Assembly: GCA_964017235.1 (NCBI GenBank)
Contig: OZ024938.1
Location: 12,267,454-12,331,453, forward strand
Source: Sabellastarte sp. h YS-2021
Taxonomy: Eukaryota > Annelida > Polychaeta > Sabellida > Sabellidae
Direction: 5' to 3'
DNA: 64,000 bases
The translations under genes were made by a program, and so were the position numbers. Below are positions 45,301 to 57,300 of this stretch, in pieces (position 1 is the stretch's first letter; every line of letters starts with the position of its first letter). Below the pieces are notes generated by a model. It saw only the letters and a list, made by a program, of their open reading frames with translations. It was not told the DNA's origin and ran no database searches.

Positions 45301-48300
45301 CCTTCTTTTGATGCGTCTGTAAAAATTTGCAGAGCATGCTTTAAGGGGTGTAATGGTTGACCTTGTAGCACACTGCCTTCCTCCAGCCACCACCTTAAGT
45401 GGGGGTGCAGTGATCTGGGCAACGGAATAACTTTCCCCAGAGATTCTGGTACCCTCCAATTGTTTTTGAGGTGCCACTGTATGGGCCTCATATGTAGTCG
45501 ACCTAAATGGACTTGCTTTTCTGTGGCTGTTAACAGGCCTATCAAGGACATGAACTGCCGGACCGGACAGGCCGGAAGTGACAGGAGAGTCTGTATCTTC
45601 CCTTGAAGGGCTCTCCACCGGTCCGGAGTAGGTCGGACCCGTCCGGACTGGAGGTCGAATTGATAGCCTACAAATTCGAAGACCTGCTTGGGTTCGAGTT
45701 CTGATTTTTCTACATTCACCAACCAGCCCAGTTCCTGACAAATCTGGACCAGCTTTTGGGTATATTGAAGGCAAAGGGGGTGGGAGCTGGCTCTCACCAA
45801 CCAGTCGTCTAGGTACTGGTGGATTCTTATACCCTTGCTTATAGCCATCAGCTTCACTTCCTTGGCTATTACCGTGAACTCCATAGGAGCTGTTGAGAGG
45901 CCAAAGGGAAGTGCTTTGAACTGGTAGGTCTGGCCCTGGACATGAAATCTGAGATATTTTCGAGACCTCCGGTGGATGGGTATGTGAAAGTAGGCGTCCT
46001 TGAAATCTATTGAGGTGACCCATTCCCCCTGTTGAAGGGAAGTCCGGATGGTTTCCGGGGTTTCCATTTTGAATTTCTCCACCTTGAGGAAAAGATTGAG
46101 TTTGCTCAGATCCAGTATAGGTCTCCACTTTTTTTCTGGCTTTGGAACTAGAAATAGTCGGTTGAAGAAGCCTAGAGATTTGGGGTTTTGTACGATTTCT
46201 ATTGCATTTTTGGCTATAAGCTGATGCAATGCCTCTACCAGGTAGCTGTTCCTGTGGGGATTTACATAACAGCTTATGACCGTGGGATTTCTTGTTAACC
46301 TGGGTCGGATCCGAAAGGGAAGGTGGTAGCCCTCCCTTAGGATTTGAACTACTATTGGGTTTGCACCCCGATCCAACCATTTTGTCCAATAGTTTTGAAG
46401 TCTGGTCCCTACAGGAAGATTGGGAGCAACATTTGGGACATTTGCTACAGGTTTTACAGAACACAAGTGATCTACAAACAAAGCATTGTTCACATATTTT
46501 AATGGCTGAACTTTGTTTAAGTTTACAGACACTGGACTTATGCCTTTCTTTTGCGGCTGCCCGGTTGCAAAAGGTGCAGGAGAAACAACAAATGAATTTA
46601 CAGAGTTTAAATTTCTTGCCACATGAATTAAAGTCTGTTTTGAGTCCGGTCCGGTCTGCTGATCCGGTACTCCACTGCAAAGTTCCTGCCTTTTGCCCTG
46701 GACCTTCAACTGAAGGTCTGTACTTTGATTGTCATTTAAATGAATTGTATCCCCGGGCCTGTCGCGAGGAGTACTTCTGCCCCTGGAATTTAGCCTTTTT
46801 CTTTTGAAATCTGCCAATATTCTTCCAGGCAGGCCTAGTCTGTTTGTTTTCTTGATAGGATTGTTCGGGTTTCTTATAAGGGTGGAAACGTGAGTCCTTC
46901 CGGCCAGTGGAACCAGGGTGAGAACGGCCTCTATCCTCGAATTTGGAGATATCCTCCTCTGCTTTTTTCAACACAAGATCAGGGAATAAAGTATCCAATT
47001 GCATAGGGGCCTGTCGGAGAGAAGCCAGTGTATCCTGTTTGATGCCCGGTTTGACCAGTGCGAGGTAAGAATCTCGTCTGGCCAAGGTGAAGTTGTACAT
47101 GCTCACAAATGCGAAATCTGATAGATGTTCCATCGTCTTCGCCATACATTGAAAAATGGAAGAGTTAAAATGCATGAGATGCTGTAGCTCGTCCGTGGCA
47201 CTACTGGCTCTACTGGCAGACTTGCCTTTACTATGTTCACCTTGAAGGACCTTTAAGTGGCCGGACATTTCCTGTTGAACCTTATTTAAGCATCTGCTTA
47301 AACCCGCCGCTTGATTACACATGTAGGAGGCCTCACGTGCACTTTTCTCCCACTTGCGAAGAGTGTCCTGAGCAATAAAGCGCGAAGCAGGAGCTGGTGA
47401 TGAGAGAGCAGAATATCTGGCAATTCTGCTGAAAGTACTGTTAATTTTTGCATTGTCACTGTGCCAGAAGGAGACAGAACCAGCCGGTTTGTCTTGACTG
47501 GGATGTAAACCATATCATCTTCCTTGCGACTTGGTAGGTTTAATGAATTGGTCCCTTTGCAGTCCACCGGGTTCAGACCCTTTAGAAGGGTATCCTTGCG
47601 TTAATGTGAGATTTAGTCTATCCATCTTACGGCATAGCCAATCATCCGTAGGTAGTTGTACACTGATCTTCCCTGCCGGTTGGATCTTAGGGGCGGCAAA
47701 GGGGTTGTCTTCAGCACTGGCTAGAGTTGTATCCAAATCTGGAATGTGATTCCAGTTCATATAAGCTCTGATACCTCGCATTGTTTCTCTATATGTCTGT
47801 TCCTCAGACGGGGCCTGGTCAACATCAGAGAGTGAATTATCCGGATCAAGATCTGAGAGTTCACCTTCTTCACCTTTAACCGACAAATCTGGCATAGAAG
47901 CAGATTCTGATGCACTGTCGACGTCCATTTCCGGTTCAGAATGGGCTTGAGAACTTAATAATCCTGATGAGCCGGCCACCGGCTTGAGAACTGGCATATC
48001 AGAAGGGTGGTCAGTAGATAGAGATTTTACCCCTTGCTCATGAGATGAAGGCACTTTGGAAGTCGGAGCAAAAAGGGGGTTAACAGTTTCAGAGATGCCA
48101 GCAGGGGATGGCCTGACCGGTGAGAGTTTCACTGGTTGAAAGGTCGGTTCCGGTTGGGAAAGACTTTTAGATAACAACATAGCTTCCAGTCTGTTAAACC
48201 GGTCTAACCATTTAATATCCATTGCCTCCAGTTTACTCTCTGTAGACGCTTTAGACGGCTTGGGAGAAGACTGGCGTTTCTTGCCCTTTTCCGGTTTTTC

Positions 48301-51300
48301 TTTGGAGGTTGTAGGGGATTTAATCTTCTTGGCTTTCACGTTAGATGAAACGCTACTCGCCTCTTCTGAGCTCTGCATGTGCTTCTTAGCTTTCACAACT
48401 TCCATGTTGCTACTCGCCTCTTCTGAGCTCTTAATCCCGGTATCTGTAGATACACCCAGCACAGAAACTAGGGCAGGGTCGACTAACGTACACTCTTCTA
48501 TAGCCGCTTTGGTTTCCTTCTTTTCCTTTTTATTTTGATAAACTGGGGTGGCTAAGCGTAGTTTTTGTTCTTCAGTAAGAATATTGCATGAAGGACAGAT
48601 ATTTCCTTTAACACAAGGGTCAGACCCTTTCTTTTTGTCCCTGCAACGAGCACAATGCGCGTGCTGGTCAAAGCCAGCCATGGCGTGTCCACAAACTCCC
48701 CTACGCTGACCAGGAGATGCCATTATATCCACAATGAAGCAAAATTCTTTTCAAGTAAAATAAGGTTCCTTGATTAAATTAACACACACCAATATAATAA
48801 CTTGCGAGAGCTGTGAAAAAACACGTCCACACACACGTGCGCCAAACGAAAAAAGATGCTATGACGTCACGCTGTCTAGACAGGAAGGAAGTACGACACG
48901 CCACCTTGCGAGCACACACAGGGACCGGAACGCTTGTGGGGGCATTATGCACTCATATAAGGCGACTTTTTCTGTCGTTTGGCGGGCCGGTCTGCGCCGA
49001 CCGGATTAGCAATTGTCCATTGGATAGGATGTATTAACGCAATAAAAACCAAAAATTTGCCAACACCAAGTTTCCTCTGCTATGTATCCATGCTGAAAAA
49101 AATTGAACACACTGAAATGGTGGGAGATCCATCTATACTTTGACATGTCAAGGAAAGAAAATTGTAAATTTAAATAAGTAAATTAAATTTTTGTAAGTTA
49201 ATACCCTATGCAGTAGACAATTGCTAATCCAGTCCGCGCAGACCAGCCTGCCAAACAACAGAAAAAGTCGCCTTATATGTGTCCATTATGAACACAAGCT
49301 GGCCGGTCCCCTTGTGCACTCGCCAGGTGGCACATCGTACTTCCTTCATGTCTAGACAGCGAGACATCATAGCATCTTTTTCCTTGTCTAAACCTATTAA
49401 GACCCCTAATAAGCTGACAGTGGGGCTGGTTGGGAAGGCCTTGTCTGTCCATTGGAAGACCCAAGATTGGCTTTTTTTTGGGGAGACTTTTTTTGTTGAA
49501 TATTGTATGTACACTAATGACTTAACTAACATGTACATATATACAGATCTCCTCAATATTAGGGCTACTTGTGGATCTGCTGGGCAGCCACTAACGGGCC
49601 CAAATGGAAAAGCTCTGAATCAGCCCAAGCCACATCCTTCACACAAAATTGTGTTAAGGTGTTATGTGACCTACAGTGGCAGACTGATAGGATCTGTTCC
49701 AAAGAGACTCCCGACTGGAAGGCCTTGGAAGCAGCAAAGGCCCTGACATCATGGGCTTTAACCTGATGTAAGGTGAGGGTCGCCTGATCAGAGAGGTCAT
49801 AGCATAGGATCACAGTTTGTTTGATCCACGAGGAGATAGTGGCAGGCAAGATTTCCTTGTCAAAACCTTTCTTGAAGGAGACAAAGACCAACTCCTATGT
49901 TCTACCTAATGTCTGAGGTCCTGTCCAAATAGTAATGCAATGCTCTGTCTGCACATAAGGACCTATCATACTTGATGGAGCTATCCAGAGTTGGGGCCAT
50001 GGCTGGTATAACCACTGGAGCCACACAGTCTGGACCCTCTTTGGCCAGTTGATTCTTTGACAGAAAGCTGGGAGATGGGTACAGGGACACCTTAGACCAA
50101 TCTGACTGGTGTCTGATGTTTTTGCCAAGCATATATTTCACTTCTACGTTTGCCCGACCCTACGGCCAAAAGGAAAACCGTATTGTAACTCAAATGTTTA
50201 AAAGAGACCTCCTTGATTGGTTCAAAAGGAGAGGTTCCAAGAAGGGATCCCCATTCTTCCTTTGGGTCTGTCTCTGTGGAAGCTATCCAGGAGACGAGAG
50301 ATTTTCATCTTTGCTGACCTTAAGGGGTGAATTTCCCAATTTATCAGCAACTGCTGACGTCTACCCATCAAAGGTTCTGGGTTGTAACTACCTGTCCTGG
50401 AAAAGGTACTTACTTCGTAGGGGTGCCCTGGCGTCCACCTGATTACTGAGGCATCACTTTGTAAAAATGGTCCACTTTGCTTCAGACTGACCTGGTTGAT
50501 CTCTGAGGAGGCTCAATTCGTGCTGCCACTGCTTCAGAGAAGCCCTGCTCCTTCATTGCTGAGGCTCTAGGAACCACGCATGTCGATTTAGGTTTGACAG
50601 ATTCCTGTGTGGAGTCTAACTGAATGGTTTCGTGAGCAGGTTGGGTAGGCTCAGTGGAATCTGACTGGACATGGCCACTAGATCCCAAAACCAGGGCATG
50701 TTTGACCACACCGGGGCAATGACGATTCTCCTGCATGGACAGTTTGTAGTTTATACACCACTTTTCCCAAGATGGCTGCTGGTGGGAATGCATATGGGTC
50801 CAAATCCTCCCAGGGCAGGGCGAGTGCAGAGACCGCCCAGGCCTGGGGGTCTGGCACTGGTGACACAAACTCTACTAACTTGTTGAACCTTGTTTCTTTG
50901 GCAGCTGATACAATGCCTCCAACAGGTACAGGTTCCTGTGGGGATTTACATAGCAGCTGACAATTGTGGGTTCTCTGGTTAAGTTTGGTCTGGTTTGGAA
51001 AGGTAGAATATACCCTTCTTTTAACATTTGTACTACTTTGGGTCCGGCCCCCAAGGTTTCCCAAGTTTCCAAAAACTGGTTTAGTCTGGCCCCTACAGGC
51101 AGATTTTGTACAACAACTGGGACATTTAGTGCAAATTTTACAGAACACAATTGATAAGGCGCGGGCAGTTGAAGATTCTGTTCTGCTGTTAGAACGCTAC
51201 AGTGGGGGCAATCTTCTTTATTCACACAAGGATCAGTACCTTTGAGTTTGTCCCTGCATCTCACGCAATACGTGTTTATCAAATCCAGCCATCAAGTGGC

Positions 51301-54300
51301 CACATGCCCCCCTTTTTTGACCTGGAGAAGACAACGTCCTATAATTTCTAAAATTCACTCTGATATAAAGTTCAATTTATGAAATATAAAATAAAGTTCA
51401 ATTTATGAAATATTACAGAGAATACTTCGATTTTAAAACTTCACTCAAAATTTCCGTTTGCACAAGGCACGTACCAAACGAAAAGGATGCTATGAAGTCA
51501 CGCTGTCTAGACAGGAAGGAAGTATGATGCGCCACCTGGCGAGTGCACAAGGGGACCGGCCAGCTTGGGTGTTCATAATGGACGCAAATAAGGCCACTTT
51601 TTCTGTCATTTGGCTGGCCGGTCTGCGCCGACCAGATTAGCAATTGTCCACTGGATAGGAATCACAGGATGTATTAACACAATACAATTGTCATGACTTC
51701 AAATTTTTAATACTTAATATTCAGTGACTTACATAGCAAGGCTCCTCTGATGACCTATATTCTGGAGCCAAACAGTCTCTTAATTCATCTTCTTGAAGTA
51801 GAACTGGAGGCTTAAACTTGAATCCCTTCAGGCTGTTTCTCACATTTCCTGATTTATAGGGATCAGCAAAGGCCTCCAAACACTCCAGTAAATCTAAATT
51901 AAGCATCAAAAGATTACTTTTTTCGGTATCAATCATACATAATTCATTTCAACTTAACATCACTTTCAATGGCCTTTTGGGCATTCACGACATAAGATAG
52001 TACACCTTATGAAGCATATGTATGTTACAGTGAATATGTGAAATCAGTAAATACGAAATACATTGTTAAAACTACAGTGAAATTCAGTTCTTGAACGAGA
52101 AATATATCTTAATCTTATTATGTTGCTTGTGCCATACATCATAATTCGATAAATATTTGGACATTTAAATTTATAAACCTGTCTATTTATATTACAATTT
52201 ATTTTGCATGAAGAAAAAATATTACAAGTTTTTATCACATGCAAATGCTTTTGAAATTATTAACTGATGTAAAATAGTTATCCCGGTGCTGGATTGTAAA
52301 CAACGATCAAACTTTGAATATGACAAAGCCATTTAAAGTCAGAAATAACTGTTAATATGAACACATAGCAGATAACACCCAGCCTTTAAAGATATAAAGT
52401 CTTCATAATGATTTTAGTAAATACGTGTATTTACAGACCAAAAAAACAATGATTTCGCATATTTACTGTAACATGTACACTAAACCATCATTGTTTGGAT
52501 TTCTAAATAGCACATCTCAGAGTAAGAAGACTTGTCCCTTACCTTGGCAATACTGCACTCTGTCATAATGTAACGATACAAGAAACTATGCATTTCACAG
52601 CTCTACAAGAATGGGCAGCTTTTCTTGTGACTGAATTTTTTCTGATAAGAAAAAATCTGCCCTAATCAATTGCCTTATTTGTCACTGTTATTACCTAAGG
52701 CTGAATTTTGATTCTGACAAACAATGGTTAGATAATATGCATATGCATAAGTAAAAAGGTCACATATTGCAGGCAGTTATTTATTTTTGCATGACTGGAC
52801 ATATAACGCTCCTTATTTTCGAAAAACTGTTGCTTTCACTTGATTAACTTACTTATTACCATATTTATATTAAAACTTGTAGAGCCAAGAAATATCCAAA
52901 TACCTTGGTGCTCTGTCTTCTGCTTGGTCTTTTGTTTCTTCAGTCTAGGCATCATAATGTCCCTCCACCTTCTACAAACAAGTGTTGCAGTTAGAGCAAA
53001 GGGATCTTCTTCACTCTCCATGGCACCAAAGAGAATTTTATCAAGAATCTCAGAGGGAAGGTCGTTTACCTGCACATTGTAAATTAAAAAAACAACAATT
53101 ACTTACATGTGGCCAATGTTGAATCAATCACATCTTTAGATTTGGCATGGACCTCAAGGACGGTCTAGTCCCTTTTATCACCTATTTAAGATAAAACCAG
53201 TTAAATACTTAATGTTTACCTGGCATGTATGATATAAAATTTGAATGCACCAAAAAAAATTGGGGCTATGATATCGTAGTTGTTTTGACATCCCAAATCT
53301 GCAAGACCACAAACAAAGGAAATGCAGGATACTGAAAGTATCAATGAACCTGTATTACCTTAAAGGAAGGGTAAAATTTCAAATCAGACCCACCAAAAGA
53401 TTCAGGGCACATGATTTCCTGTAAGCTGTCTTCATATCCCAAACCTGTAGGACCAATAATAAAGATCTGTTTAAGGTACACTTTTGCACCAAATTTGATA
53501 AAAATATGGCCTAAGTTCAGTCTACAGGACAAAAAATATAACAAAGCATAAAAATTTTAATTGAAATTTCACTGTATCTGGTTGAAAACCTGAAGCATAT
53601 ATCTTTTCAGATACACCATTCCACCAAATTTGGTGAAAAACCAATGAAGATTTTTGGAAGTTATGGGTCAGGTTAAAGTTTTTGTGATGGGCAGGACAAA
53701 CAAGATTACTGTGCCCATTTCCACCAAAGTGACGGACAATAAAGAGACTAGAAGCTCTGTTTCATTGTCTTTCTTCCTACTTGTTTACTTTTTCTTTCGT
53801 GGACTGTCACATACTTACATTCATTTCTAATGCTGGCTGCTTGTTGCAAGAGGGACAGTACCATTTCACCAAAGAATCACATTCTGACTTTTTCATTGAC
53901 ACACATCTCAGATGATACCATTCATTGCAGTTATCGCAGGCAATCATTGGGCTACAATCAATATAATATTGTGTGACAGCTCCAGTTATTCTTTAAAATG
54001 TATATTCTTTACAATTCACACACAAGAAAGAATATTGCAATTTATATAGGTTTTACACCCTAGACCACATCTTAATAAAGCATTAATTGCAAGCACATAC
54101 ACATTAGTGGTGGGATCGGCAGGTTAAATGGCAGATCGAGCATCATATGTTAGAAGTGAGTTGAACTCGAGTTAAACTCGAGTAATTTTCGGAATAAAGT
54201 ATTTCGTTTGTTAGCCATTAATATGGCGAAAATATTTTACATGACCGTACATGAGGCAAAACTTTGACCTGGAAATGGGTTTTCGCGATAGAAATTTAAG

Positions 54301-57300
54301 TTAAATCTTCATTGATTTAAGCCAGAATAAAGTAAAAATACAATATATTTTTGAAAATTTCAGATATTTCTATTGTTTTGATGAAGTGTCAGCCTTAGAC
54401 GGTGAAAATATTGACGTTTTCAAAAAGTTTCACTAGCGCAGATCGATGAGACCCCAATTATCGCCCATCGAGTTTCAACTCGAGTTTCCGTCAATTCGTC
54501 CCAGCACTAATACACATGAAATAAATACAAGTAATCAAGAGCAGAAATCTATTTTGGTCATTGATTTCAGTTTATCCAGTCAATGAAACAATGTTACAAA
54601 AACACGTTCAGATTACGTATAGTCAATTAACTGCACAATGTGATAAATTAAACCTAAAATTCACAGCAAAGTCTCCCAATAACAGGGACATAATCAATAA
54701 CTTACCCTTTACCTGCTGGTTTTCTGCAGTAACAGTAAACTTTCTGAAATCATATGAAATTAAAGAATATTGTTACCCACATTTGTGACTGTAAAGGAGA
54801 CATTAAAGAGAGGCACCAAGAAAAACACGCTGAAAAAAGTGTCCTTCTCAAGGGATGCTTTGTATGCTGATCACTCTGATCCATGCTTTCCTTGCAGACC
54901 CCTCTACACACAAAAATAAAATATTTAACTCCTCTGGGCTTGTTTCTTGCTTAAAGATTTTTGTGCTTTAGTAGCATCCATTGTCATGATTCACATTTTG
55001 GGCAGGATACATTTCACATAAAATGAATAGGATTTTTGGGGCAGGAGTGCCTTTTAATAATGTTTGAAATATTTGTTACATCCTCATATGAGCTTTATTG
55101 AAGTGTACATGTAGATAATGGTCAGCCCAATTCAAAAACTGGATTTCAGGGCTTTCAAACCCAAACAGAACCTATATTTCACATGCTTGCCAATTTTCTA
55201 AACAAGCAATCAGTGACCAATTGAAAAAAAAAAAATTATTGTCAAGTCAGCTGACATATAAAAGAAACTTGTCCACAAATTTCTATTAAAGTGACAGAAG
55301 AATGGCAAAGAAACTGAAAGATTTTTCAAAACCTACAGAAAACGGCAATTACTGACCACTCGAAAAGCTAATATTCACACAGAAAGCCTTGCACAAATCG
55401 ATGACAATATATATTTGGCAGGCGCATGCACACCACCAACTCTATAACAAAAGGAGGTGTATTGTTTTACCATTCACACGTGTCGAAGGGTGCCTCATTT
55501 TTAAACATATGATCTCCCTTCATGGAGCAATAAGGGCAAGCTTGTGAAGCCAAATTTAAGTGGGTCTTAAATTCATCACACGTAACAGTTTAAACAGGCC
55601 TAAATATGTGGTAACACTCTTGCCTCCCACCTCTGTGATCGGGGTTCGGTTCCCAGCCCGACCTCTAGTGGGAAAGCTGGTAGTTTCTTGCCATTGGTCG
55701 CCAGATTACAGTATAGAACCTTGACCAACTGTATTACTGGTTTCCTCTGCCAATAAAACTACCTGTCATGATATGACCCATACAATGTGCTGAAAGCGAC
55801 ATTAAAACCAAAATAAATAAACTTAAAAATGTTTTTTTTTTGTGCTGGTATGCCTAAGGTATAGAACTGCCAAATATGGTTAGAAAGCTGCCATTAATAA
55901 GGGAGATATTCAAGGGAGACCATAATGCAGCAGCAGTGGTGGCGAGGAAATAAGTGAAAACAAATAAGTGGAATTTCATGGACGCTTAATAAATATGCAT
56001 GGTTGTAATTTATCTGAGTTTGAAGTACTGATGGGATACAGTGTAAACTTAAATTGCATTAATTGTTTTTCAATACAATGTACACAAAAGTTATTTTAAA
56101 AAATTTTGTATTGGCAAGCACTTAAAGCCTATTTGTTGGATCAAAATCTGAATTTTGCTCTGTATAGCAGAATTACACTAACTTCAATATATTCTTATTT
56201 CCATGGTTCATGCAGTATTGCTATATACAGTGAAAAATTACCTTTGATTTCCCATCCTTTGATGATTTAGGAAATACTTCTGGATAATGCCAACTCTCTC
56301 TCTTCTTTTTCTAGAAATTACATCCATTTCATTAAATCCATTGTAAATAAACAAGCTATTTACATATTTATAACTTTCTATCTACCAGACATAAACCTTT
56401 TACCAGCCGCTCCCAAGAAGTGTCAGACAAAGATATCCCAAGGTATGCTCTAGATGAACTGGCAGTATACCCTCCCCTTGTTAGGTGGCTAATGCCTGCT
56501 TCACTGACAAAATGAGTGTAACCAGTCTGTGATGTCAGCTTCTTTTATTGTAGCCTGATCATGGGGATGGTAGGGTAGGACGCCCGTCTCTCTTAGGTAA
56601 GATATTCACTTATAAAAATTTAATTTACAATTAAACTTTTCTGCTTCACTGCATAAATATATCTTACTTAACAGGCACATTGCAAACTAGTGGCATATGG
56701 CGATTAGGTGAAAAATGTAAATGCAATAAAACAGCTAATTTTGTTGTATTTCTGTCACTTAAAAATACTGAATAGTTATGGATTAAGTCTACAGGTTCTC
56801 TTTTATATTATTCAAATCTTTCATTAAAATTATTGTACAATTTCAAATTGGAAGCTGTTAATTGGATCAGTGAAATGAACTACCAGTTTCTGTTAAGTAC
56901 CTTTATCTTGGGATCTCTTAACCTGTATGTTATGGATTGCTCCCCTACACTGCAATCTTTTGATTTTTTGGTTGGTGCTCCAACTTCTGTATACCACAAG
57001 ATGTAGCACTCTCGCTGTTCAAAATATAAAGATACATCTCAAATATTTTACAAATATCTAAACTAAATAACTATATGCAGTTTGTGAATACATTCGGTCA
57101 AAGATCCATCAGTGAAGAAATTTGATTAAACACTTCATATAAGTACTTGTACTGCCTGATAAGAAAAATATCATCATATAGGCTTCTGCAAATAATTAAG
57201 TTTGGAGTTTCCTTTCCTGAATGAAGCAATAGAGGTTGCACTGTATACATTGACATTTAGGTCATTCTGACATGGCACAAGATTTTATATCAAAATGGGA

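Larger units (their letters stand above)
42719..49047 (-). mobile_element. DIRS copy B: nearly intact DIRS1-type retrotransposon, 6.3 kb
   Basis: Order on the - strand: right terminal repeat, gag, Cys-rich/YR frame overlapping RT/RNase H, ICR, left terminal repeat. Terminal repeats are identical over about 175 bp by eye apart from one extra T near the inner edge. RT/RNase H and the YR frame are open throughout; gag has one in-frame TGA. It lacks an aspartic protease and a DDE integrase, as expected for DIRS, which integrates through a tyrosine recombinase. It sits in the long intron of the F-box gene, sense to the gene, with no target duplication. It is the youngest copy in the window. Confidence 0.96.
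49162..51687 (-). mobile_element. DIRS copy C: internally deleted and decayed
   Basis: It lies 115 bp after B in the same orientation. The left tip is diverged (TTGTAAATTTAAATAAGTAA), the right tip ends TTAACACAATACA. Both terminal repeats have many changes, and the CRE is lost in each (GACATCA left, GAAGTCA right). The ICR is cut after GTCTGTCCATTGGA (49443). Internal sequence keeps the YR, then jumps through deletions to an RT start and the gag N-terminus, total 2.5 kb. It is much older than B. Confidence 0.88.

Noticed and set aside
44580-46807. + strand open frames opposite DIRS copy B (e.g. 46292-46807)
   Set aside because: They are antisense shadows of the RT/RNase H and recombinase frames; no start context, domain or splice signal of their own.
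42719-49047. Gypsy- or Copia-type LTR retrotransposon
   Set aside because: The ends are inverted, not direct, repeats; there is an ICR and a tyrosine recombinase, and no protease or DDE integrase.
55610-55660. Possible tRNA gene from A- and B-box motifs
   Set aside because: No cloverleaf or acceptor stem; the sequence is the head of a SINE that also occurs at 36371 and 62140.
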